From contig JBHPGW010000105.1 in the NCBI GenBank assembly GCA_042569785.1, forward strand, positions 1 to 7,436: a stretch of 7,436 nucleotides of DNA, in the 5' to 3' direction. Position 1 is the first letter of the stretch. Each line of letters opens with the position of its first letter. The position numbers and the translations under genes are program-made. The notes beneath the pieces were generated by a model that was not told the origin of the DNA, ran no database searches, and was given only the letters and a program-made list of their open reading frames with translations. Shown one piece after another: positions 1-4,159 of this stretch. The stretch is from JBHPGW01 sp042569785. GTDB taxonomy: Bacteria > Planctomycetota > Phycisphaerae > Sedimentisphaerales > Anaerobacaceae.

Positions 1-110
1 GCAAAAAAGCGCAAAAATTTACAAAAATGCGCAAAAAAGGCGCTGTTTTTGGCAGAAATTTACAGAAAAGTGCTTGAAAAGTGTGGTTTTTTGCGTTTTT
101 TTGCGCGCGT
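1..110. other. Phased A-tract region, probable curved DNA
   Basis: No reading frame is convincing here. A-tracts of 5-6 bases begin at 3, 13, 23 and 33, an exact 10-bp period, and T-tracts follow at 46-50, 87-92 and 96-102. A-tracts in phase with the helical repeat are an established cause of intrinsic DNA bending. The tracts are separated by GCGC-type steps. GCGCAAAAAA at 29-38 recurs inverted as TTTTTTGCGC at 97-106, and AAATTTACA occurs at 15-23 and 56-64. It could be a regulatory bend, a nucleoid-protein site or a low-complexity repeat; the sequence does not decide. Confidence 0.5.
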
Positions 111-129
111 ACAGATGATTGATTTTTCA

Positions 130-222
130 CCACTAAGACACTAAGGCCCTAAGTTCACGAAGAAAAAAAAGAATTAGCCACAGATTTCACAGATTTTTAA
201 AAGAGGATTAACACGGATTTAA
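130..222. repeat. Dispersed intergenic repeat fragments (ACTAAGACACTAAGG and CACAGATTTCACAGATT types)
   Basis: CACTAAGACACTAAGG and, after an A-rich stretch, CCACAGATTTCACAGATTTT followed by GGATTAACACGGATTT belong to a loose family of short repeats commonly scattered between bacterial genes. The second type recurs in the opposite orientation at about 708-730 (ATCTGTGTAAATCCGTGG) and in degenerate form at 1316-1346 and 1401-1424. They are assigned by internal similarity within this window and by recollection of the family, not by a search. Confidence 0.5.
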
Positions 223-257
223 AAAAAATTGTAAATAGTAAAATCAAAGGTTGAATT

Positions 258-503
258 ATGGAGAAAAAGCGAACAATAATAGCCGGTGCATTATTAGGCG
301 GTATAGGCGGTGCAATAGGAGGAGCAGTAGGCGGAGGCCTTGGCGGAAAGTTAGCGGAAGCCCTGTCCCTGCCAGACAACGTATTGGTCCATGGAATTAC
401 TGTGGGACTCTTAGCCGGAACAACCGTACTAACTGTAATCCTGATAATGTGGTGTTGTTGGAAGTGCCTAAAAAAATCCTCATCCAACAGGCAAAAGAAA
501 TGA
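258..503 (+). CDS. Small glycine-zipper two-helix membrane protein, function unknown
   Basis: The ATG at 258 is preceded by AAAGG (246-250) at a spacing of 7 nt, and the 81-residue product is coherent. A basic N-terminus (KKR, residues 3-5) leads into a first hydrophobic segment at about 7-30, where glycine falls at every fourth position: 10, 14, 18, 22, 26 and 30, with a second Gly face at 17, 21, 25 and 29. A short polar hairpin containing P39-D40-N41 follows. The second membrane segment (about 43-68) carries another GxxxGxxxG (46, 50, 54) and ends in WCCWKC. The tail is strongly basic (KKSSSNRQKK). Such zippers drive tight helix packing and oligomerisation. The size and topology also resemble small holins and glycine-zipper 2TM proteins, but nothing identifies a function. 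It stands alone, between repeat-rich regions, with no phage genes in view. Confidence 0.6.
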   Translation: MEKKRTIIAGALLGGIGGAIGGAVGGGLGGKLAEALSLPDNVLVHGITVGLLAGTTVLTVILIMWCCWKCLKKSSSNRQKK

Positions 504-525
504 AAAAACAACTTTAAATATCTGT

Positions 526-546
526 CCCCTGATTTTACGTCAGGGG
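526..546. repeat. Hairpin H1 (stem CCCCTGA, loop class TTTAC)
   Basis: Arms 526-532 and 540-546 pair perfectly; a T-G wobble (533/539) extends the stem to 8 bp and leaves the 5-nt loop TTTAC (534-538). The 3' flank is CTTG. It lies 22 nt after the small membrane-protein gene, but no T-run follows, so it is a repeat copy rather than a classical terminator. Confidence 0.7.
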
Positions 547-595
547 CTTGAAATATGGATATTCGATCAAAACCATTATATCGAACTAAACAACC

Positions 596-616
596 CCCCC
601 CGAATAAATCGGGGGG
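596..616. repeat. Hairpin H2 (stem CCCCCCGA, loop ATAAA)
   Basis: Eight-bp perfect stem 596-603/609-616 with a 5-nt loop, followed by CTAAC (617-621) and an A-rich flank. The stem sequence differs from that of H1 while stem length, loop size and the C-rich left, G-rich right polarity are the same. Confidence 0.7.
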
Positions 617-632
617 CTAACTAAAAAGATAT

Positions 633-653
633 CCCCTGATTTTACATCAGGGG
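633..653. repeat. Hairpin H3 (stem CCCCTGAT, loop TTTAC)
   Basis: Eight-bp perfect stem 633-640/646-653, loop TTTAC (641-645), 3' flank CTTG. Nearly identical to H1; the innermost pair is A-T here and a G-T wobble in H1, so the fold is kept. Only 16 nt separate it from H2. Confidence 0.7.
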
Positions 654-657
654 CTTG

Positions 658-735
658 TTTGGGGGGATGTAATTTACAATTTTCTATTGACGATTTACTA
701 TTGTTTTAAAATCTGTGTAAATCCGTGGTTAAAAA
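658..735. repeat. TTTGGGGGGATGTAATTTACAATTT repeat copy 1, ATTTAC-type run and TCTGTGTAAATCCGTGG repeat
   Basis: Bases 658-682 recur without a mismatch at 1164-1188. Both copies are followed by short ATTTAC/ATTGACGATTT units. From about 708 a TCTGTGTAAATCCGTGGTTAA-type dispersed repeat runs into the GGAATGACA-type element at 737. All of this is non-coding repeat mosaic. Confidence 0.6.
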
Positions 736-736
736 A

Positions 737-763
737 TGGATTCGGAGCCACGCAGGAATGACA
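737..763. repeat. Degenerate GGAATGACA-type palindromic element
   Basis: Shares TGGATTC and CGCAGGAATGACA with the intact palindrome at 1433-1459 and has the same length, but its left arm (GGAGCCA in place of CTGCTTT) no longer pairs. A shorter relative, TTCGCGGGTATGACA, lies at 822-836. Confidence 0.5.
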
Positions 764-771
764 AATATAAT

Positions 772-792
772 CCCCCAATTTTACATTGGGGG
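772..792. repeat. Hairpin H4 (stem CCCCCAAT, loop TTTAC)
   Basis: Eight-bp perfect stem 772-779/785-792 with loop TTTAC (780-784) and 3' flank CTCG. The loop matches H1 and H3 while the stem has different bases. Confidence 0.7.
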
Positions 793-850
793 CTCGTCTG
801 GTTTGGTGGGGGTGACAAACATTCGCGGGTATGACAGTGTGATAGGCGGA

Positions 851-909
851 TAAATATAAAAGACGTTCGGCGCAGGATAGTGTGTGAAAAATATCCCCAC
901 AGCGTAAAG
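851..909. repeat. 59-bp repeat, copy A
   Basis: Matches 1098-1156 at 55 of 59 positions by my hand alignment; three of the four differences are the consecutive bases CGG/GCC. Copy A ends inside hairpin H5, so the hairpin's left arm and loop are part of the longer repeat. Read in the frame AAT-ATA-AAA-GAC it gives NIKDVRRRIVCEKYPHSV, matching the translation of copy B, but there is no start codon in frame. Confidence 0.7.
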
Positions 910-916
910 CTGTGGG
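896..916. repeat. Hairpin H5 (stem CCCACAGC, loop GTAAA)
   Basis: Eight-bp perfect stem 896-903/909-916, loop GTAAA (904-908), then CTAAT. This loop is the exact reverse complement of the loop in H1, H3 and H4. Confidence 0.7.
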
Positions 917-930
917 CTAATTATTTTAAA

Positions 931-949
931 CCCCTTGCAGTGCAAGGGG
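931..949. repeat. Hairpin H6 (stem CCCCTTG, loop CAGTG)
   Basis: Seven-bp stem 931-937/943-949 around CAGTG. The C-A/T-G pairs can also close, leaving a 9-bp stem on paper with a sterically impossible 1-nt loop. It is followed by CTAAC (950-954) and lies only 14 nt after H5. Confidence 0.7.
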
Positions 950-1031
950 CTAACAAATTATATGATTGATTTTGGCGTTACAGAACGGAAACGGCGAAAT
1001 TATCTTGCGGGCCAAACTGTGTATAAAAACC

Positions 1032-1052
1032 CCCGCAGGGTAAACCTGCGGG
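1032..1052. repeat. Hairpin H7 (stem CCCGCAGG, loop GTAAA)
   Basis: Eight-bp perfect stem 1032-1039/1045-1052, loop GTAAA (1040-1044), then CTAAC. The upstream flank CTGTGTATAAAAAC resembles the CTGTGTGAAAAATAT that precedes H5 and H8, so the repeat unit extends to the left of the stem. Confidence 0.7.
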
Positions 1053-1097
1053 CTAACTATTGTTTGAATGGGAAAAGAGAATAAATAATGGGCAGGG

Positions 1098-1156
1098 TAA
1101 ATATAAAAGACGTTGCCCGCAGGATACTGTGTGAAAAATATCCCCACAGCGTAAAG
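1098..1156. repeat. 59-bp repeat, copy B, ending in broken hairpin H8
   Basis: Counterpart of 851-909. The left arm CCCACAGC (1143-1150) and loop GTAAA (1151-1155) are present, but the right arm is missing: after G1156 the sequence changes to GGCGTG and runs into the second copy of the 25-bp repeat at 1164. Either the arm was lost by a rearrangement or copy B is the parental arrangement from which hairpin copies arose. Confidence 0.65.
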
Positions 1157-1163
1157 GGCGTGT

Positions 1164-1217
1164 TTTGGGGGGATGTAATTTACAATTTACGATTTACGAT
1201 TGACGATTTTAGATTTT
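1164..1217. repeat. 25-bp repeat copy 2 and ATTTACGATT-type tandem run
   Basis: Bases 1164-1188 match 658-682 exactly. They continue into ACGATTTACGATTGACGATT and then GATTTTGGATTTGG, a simple-sequence type frequent between genes in repeat-rich bacterial genomes. The tail GTTTGGTTTTTAGG (1228-1241) resembles GTTTGGTTTTAGG at 1503-1515. Confidence 0.55.
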
Positions 1218-1284
1218 GGATTTGGTGGTTTGGTTTTTAGGTGGAAGTGTATTTTTTTTGAAGAGAGGAAAATGAGAAAACTAA

Positions 1285-1303
1285 CCCCCTGCGGTGCAGG
1301 GGG
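1285..1303. repeat. Hairpin H9 (stem CCCCCTG, loop CGGTG)
   Basis: Seven-bp stem 1285-1291/1297-1303 with loop CGGTG (one more C-G pair is possible, leaving a 3-nt loop), flanked on the right by CTAAC and A-rich sequence like H2, H6 and H7. The loop differs from that of H6 by one base. CTAAC also precedes the left arm (1281-1285). Confidence 0.7.
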
Positions 1304-1315
1304 CTAACAAAAAAA

Positions 1316-1424
1316 TTCGTGTCAATCTGTGTTGATATGTGGTTACAAAAATAGTGAAGTAATGTTTTTTATCCCGTCGCTTGCGCTCTGGGCTTTTTAA
1401 ATCCTCTCTATGATCTCTGTGGTT
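1316..1424. repeat. Degenerate TCTGTG...GTGGTTA-type repeats
   Basis: CGTGTCAATCTGTGTTGATA with TGTGGTTACAAAAA (about 1318-1349) and CTCTCTATGATCTCTGTGGTTAA (1404-1426) are further relatives of the repeat at 708-730. Between them, 1372-1396 holds a GTCGCTTGCGCTCTGGGC segment with no detectable partner in the window. No gene is supported. Confidence 0.45.
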
Positions 1425-1432
1425 AAAAAAAA

Positions 1433-1459
1433 TGGATTCCTGCTTTCGCAGGAATGACA
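1433..1459. repeat. Intact GGAATGACA palindromic element
   Basis: ATTCCTGC (1436-1443) and GCAGGAAT (1448-1455) form a perfect 8-bp stem with a TTTC loop, followed by GACA. This kind of GGATTCC...GGAATGACA palindrome is a familiar dispersed repeat in many bacterial genomes. It directly follows a GTGGTTAAAAAA segment, the same order as at 725-763, so the two repeat types travel or were copied as a pair. Confidence 0.6.
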
Positions 1460-1523
1460 GGGGGTGATTAATTTTTTTTAGTTTTAGTTTTACTTTTTGG
1501 GTGTTTGGTTTTAGGCTATTGGG

Positions 1524-3308
1524 ATGATTATTCATTACAAGAACAAGCGTTTGGAAAATATTCTTATCGCTGTTAATGTTTTGGTGGCTGGTTTCGTCGC
1601 GGCTTCGTTTGTTATGCTGTTTGGTTTCGATGAGCCATTGCTGCCGAGATATATTCTCTATACCGTACAGGCGGCTCTGCTGTGTGTGTTCATCGTCGAG
1701 AAGCTGCTGCGTATGTTCAATAGTTTTTCAACGAAGGAATTTCTGCGGGCAAACTGGTTTGAAATTCCGCTATTGCTCGGGCTTATCGTCGCGGTCTTCG
1801 GGGCAGGTCGATGGTTCGCCAAAGAAGACTATGTTGTGATCAGACAGGTTTCGATAGGGATATATCTTGTTCTGCAGGTGGTTATCAAGGTATGCAGAAC
1901 CGTAGTCAACCTTGCGGCGTCAGGAAAGAATCCGATGCAGACACTTATCGCAAGTTTCCTGGTGCTGATACTGGTAGGAGCTGGGCTGCTGACCTTACCC
2001 AGGGCATCGGCTGTCGGCGGCCGTGTGAGTTTTGTCGACTCTGTATTCACCGCTACCAGCGCCGTCTGTGTGACCGGGCTTGTCGTAAGGGATACGGGCA
2101 ATGATTTCAGCCTGATGGGGCAGGTCATAATACTGTCACTGATCCAGCTTGGCGGGCTTGGTATAGTTGTCTTCGGTGCGGTCTTTGCTCTTCTGTTAGG
2201 ACAGGCACTTAGCCTGAGCGAATCGGTTGCGATGCAGGATATGCTCAATGCGCGGACACTGAGCCAGATCGGCAAAATAATCGTATTTATTTTTATCACG
2301 ACTATCGTCGTCGAAGCTATTGGCGCGTTAAGTATGCTGGGTATGTGGGATGATGTCCCCGGGCAAGTGACTAATATCCATCAGCAGTGGTATTACAGCA
2401 TCTTCCATTCGATCAGCGCTTTTTGTAATGCCGGTTTCTGCCTGTTTACAAACAGCTTCGTCAGTTACAACAAAAGCTGGAACATCTACGCTGTCATTTG
2501 TCCGTTGATAATCTTAGGCGGCCTGGGCTTTGGCGTACTGTACGATCTGGTTAATATCGTCATTGACAGGGTAAAATGTTTTTTCAAATGGCAATTCAAT
2601 AAGCAGTACCGCCTCAGTCAACAGGCACCGAAGCGAATGCATCTGCAGAGTAAAATAGTTCTTAGCGTAAGTGCTCTGCTGATCGTTTTAGGGGCGGCGG
2701 CTATCTTTCTGCTTGAACATTATTCTGTTGGCGGTAAGGGGGAGACTTCTATTCTCGGTGCCTTGTTCCAGTCGATCACGGCCAGAACGGCTGGGTTTAA
2801 TACGGTTAACGTCGCGGAGATGTCGACGTCGAGCAGGTTCGTTTTGATACTGCTGATGTTCGTAGGCGGCTCACCTGGTTCGACTGCGGGCGGGATTAAA
2901 ACCGTTACCCTGGCGGTGGTGGTTATCAGCGCTGTCGCGACGCTGCGGAAACGCCCGGAAGTGGAAATGTTCAGCAGGTCGGTTCGGCTGGTGGTTGTGG
3001 GCAGGGCGATCACGATAACGCTTTTGTTCGTGGCGGTTTTGTTTACTGCGTCACTGGCTTTGAGCTTTACCGAGAGCGGTAATGAATCGGCTGCAATGTC
3101 AGATGTGTTCTTCGAGGCGGCTTCTGCATTGGGTACTGTAGGGCTATCGACTGGGATCACAAGTTCTTTGACAACGGCGGGGAAATTGATTATCGTTATG
3201 GTGATGCTTATTGGACGATTGGGGCCATTGACGTTGTTGGCGGCGTTGACGTTTAACTTGAAGCCGGCCAGATACAATTATCCGCAAGAGGCAGTGATAG
3301 TAGGTTAA
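1524..3308 (+). CDS. ktrB: KtrB/TrkH-family potassium uptake protein, pore subunit, with N-terminal extension
   Basis: Inner-membrane K+ transporter subunit. The 594-residue product has the four-repeat pore architecture of the TrkH/KtrB/HKT superfamily. Selectivity-filter loops with their glycines are TSAVCVTG (G185), SISAFCNAG (G304), SITARTAG (G424) and ASALGTVG (G540). FVGGSPGSTAGGIKT (446-460) matches the gate region after the third loop, and GRLGPLT (564-570) matches the fourth repeat with its conserved arginine. The core from about 140 onward has normal KtrB length. Before it, residues 10-130 add about four membrane segments; similar extensions occur in long TrkH proteins of Bacteroidota and relatives. 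In frame, TAG at 1512-1514 rules out a longer N-terminus; the ribosome-binding site is weak (TAGG, 1512-1515). All four glycines suggest K+ selectivity. A KtrA-type partner follows after 64 nt, which is why I prefer ktrB to trkH. Confidence 0.95.
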   Translation: MIIHYKNKRLENILIAVNVLVAGFVAASFVMLFGFDEPLLPRYILYTVQAALLCVFIVEKLLRMFNSFSTKEFLRANWFEIPLLLGLIVAVFGAGRWFAKEDYVVIRQVSIGIYLVLQVVIKVCRTVVNLAASGKNPMQTLIASFLVLILVGAGLLTLPRASAVGGRVSFVDSVFTATSAVCVTGLVVRDTGNDFSLMGQVIILSLIQLGGLGIVVFGAVFALLLGQALSLSESVAMQDMLNARTLSQIGKIIVFIFITTIVVEAIGALSMLGMWDDVPGQVTNIHQQWYYSIFHSISAFCNAGFCLFTNSFVSYNKSWNIYAVICPLIILGGLGFGVLYDLVNIVIDRVKCFFKWQFNKQYRLSQQAPKRMHLQSKIVLSVSALLIVLGAAAIFLLEHYSVGGKGETSILGALFQSITARTAGFNTVNVAEMSTSSRFVLILLMFVGGSPGSTAGGIKTVTLAVVVISAVATLRKRPEVEMFSRSVRLVVVGRAITITLLFVAVLFTASLALSFTESGNESAAMSDVFFEAASALGTVGLSTGITSSLTTAGKLIIVMVMLIGRLGPLTLLAALTFNLKPARYNYPQEAVIVG

Positions 3309-3313
3309 GCACC

Positions 3314-3348
3314 GAGATACAAGATACGAGATACGAGATACGAGATAC
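3314..3348. repeat. Tandem 7-bp repeat (GAGATAC x5) between ktrB and ktrA
   Basis: Five head-to-tail units occupy 3314-3320, 3321-3327, 3328-3334, 3335-3341 and 3342-3348. All are GAGATAC except the second (AAGATAC). The array fills over half of the 64-nt spacer and ends 11 nt before the GGGAG ribosome-binding site of ktrA (3360-3364). Arrays of this type are known to recur between genes in some bacteria. Confidence 0.9.
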
Positions 3349-3372
3349 TAAATTAATACGGGAGTTAATATT

Positions 3373-4071
3373 ATGAGGCGTTTTGCTGTAATAGGATTGG
3401 GCCGATTCGGCAAAAAACTGGCTATCGCACTGGCAATGAGCGGGGCTGAGGTTATCGCGATCGACAAGAACCGTGACCAGATAGAACTGATCCGCGACCA
3501 GGTATCGCACGCGGTCAGACTCGACAGTACCGACGAAGAGGCACTGAAAGCTCAGGGTATCGATAAGGTCGATGTGGCTATCATCGGTATAGGCCAGGGG
3601 ACAGGCAGGGGGTTCGAGTCGGCGATATTGACCGTTGTGAACCTTAAGCAAATGGGGGTTGATCAGATTTTCGCCAGGAGCGAAGATCTGATAGCCGGCG
3701 AAGTCTTCTCGAAAGTCGGGGCTACGGAAGTTATTTATCCGGAGGTTGAATCGGCGCAGAGGTGGGCGTACAAACTTATCGCTCCGCAGATCGGCGAAAA
3801 GATCGACTTCGCGCCGGGGTATAGCCTTGCGCGTATTAAATCACCGGCGAGTTTTGACGGCAAAACCGTTATGGATCTGCAGTTAAGGCAGAAATATCAC
3901 GTTAACCTTGTCGCGATCAAACGTGACGAACTCAGCAAAACCAAAAAAAGCGAGAAGGGCGATAAAGGCGGCATCATAAACGTCCCAATGCCGAACACTC
4001 TTATCTACAAAGACGACATCCTGATGGTAGCAGGCTCCGACGCTGACCTGGCACAACTGCCACAGGAATAA
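3373..4071 (+). CDS. ktrA: KtrA/TrkA-family potassium uptake regulator (RCK protein)
   Basis: Cytoplasmic gating subunit of the Ktr system; family members form an octameric ring under the pore and bind ATP/ADP or NAD(H). The 232-residue length fits a single-RCK KtrA (about 220) rather than the double-length TrkA. RCK_N spans about 1-125: GLGRFG at 8-13 is the dinucleotide-binding loop, D31 is the acidic residue ending the second strand, and DSTDEEAL begins at 51. RCK_C (TrkA_C) covers about 138-230, with FDGKTVMDLQLR and a final IYKDDILMVAGSDADL. Residues 188-200 hold a Lys/Gly-rich insertion (SKTKKSEKGDKGG) where relatives usually have a tight turn. GGGAG (3360-3364) lies 8 nt before the ATG. 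Same strand as ktrB with a short spacer, so probably co-transcribed. Confidence 0.93.
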   Translation: MRRFAVIGLGRFGKKLAIALAMSGAEVIAIDKNRDQIELIRDQVSHAVRLDSTDEEALKAQGIDKVDVAIIGIGQGTGRGFESAILTVVNLKQMGVDQIFARSEDLIAGEVFSKVGATEVIYPEVESAQRWAYKLIAPQIGEKIDFAPGYSLARIKSPASFDGKTVMDLQLRQKYHVNLVAIKRDELSKTKKSEKGDKGGIINVPMPNTLIYKDDILMVAGSDADLAQLPQE

Positions 4072-4159
4072 TAAGCGATGTTGTTGTGGGGTTAGAAAGG
4101 CTTGATTGAGTAGGTAGGGGTATGGGGAATGTCATATTGTGCAAATAGGGGATATTGCG

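Larger units (their letters stand above)
1088..1240 (+). pseudogene. Possible remnant of a gene start (50 codons) running through repeat copy B
   Basis: From the ATG at 1088 the frame reads MGRVNIKDVARRILCEKYPH, then SVKGVFWGDV, before dissolving into translated ATTTACGATT repeat and stopping at 1238-1240. The first 27 residues look protein-like, and a purine-rich stretch (GGGAAAAGAGAA) lies upstream. Copy A at 851 keeps a similar peptide without a start codon. I do not recognise the family. It may be the decayed N-terminus of a gene, a real small peptide, or simply an open frame within a mobile repeat; the last is at least as likely. Confidence 0.2.
504..1523. other. Gene-poor repeat field between the small membrane protein and ktrB
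   Basis: This kilobase carries no convincing coding sequence on either strand. It is a patchwork of the hairpin family H1-H9, the 59-bp and 25-bp duplications and three widespread short-repeat types, joined by A/T-rich linkers. The last 60 bases before ktrB (1464-1523) are T-rich with TTTTAG units; I found no clear promoter for ktrB there, although one must lie upstream. Confidence 0.7.

Noticed and set aside
526..546. Rho-independent terminator of the small membrane-protein gene
   Set aside because: The hairpin is stable but is followed by CTTGAAATAT with no T-run, and the same structure recurs many times where no gene ends.
962..1084. 40-codon frame MIDFGVTERKRRNYLAGQTV and onward
   Set aside because: It runs through hairpin H7, has no good ribosome-binding site, and shows no family resemblance; most likely chance.
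526..1308. CRISPR array
   Set aside because: The hairpins vary in stem sequence, spacing ranges from about 14 to over 100 nt, and there is no constant repeat of 24-40 nt nor any cas gene.
1281..1535. Minus-strand 84-codon frame
   Set aside because: Its sequence is translated repeat (SFLRKQESIFFNHRDH comes from the GGAATGACA and TCTGTGG elements), so it is not a gene.
1551..1913. True voltage sensor fused to KtrB
   Set aside because: The fourth helix lacks the regular arginine ladder, so voltage sensing cannot be claimed; only the fold resemblance is kept as a finding.
3253..3651. Minus-strand 132-codon frame
   Set aside because: It is antisense to ktrB and ktrA and its SRISYLVSCIS stretch is the translated GAGATAC array.
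4139..4159. GTG at 4139 as start of the large secreted protein
   Set aside because: It would place MQIGDIA before a textbook signal peptide, and the AGGGG ribosome-binding site is correctly spaced for the ATG at 4160.
4072..4159. Separate promoter for the HEAT-repeat gene
   Set aside because: TTGATT at 4102 and CATATT at 4133 are 25 nt apart and no better-spaced pair is present, so a promoter here cannot be supported.
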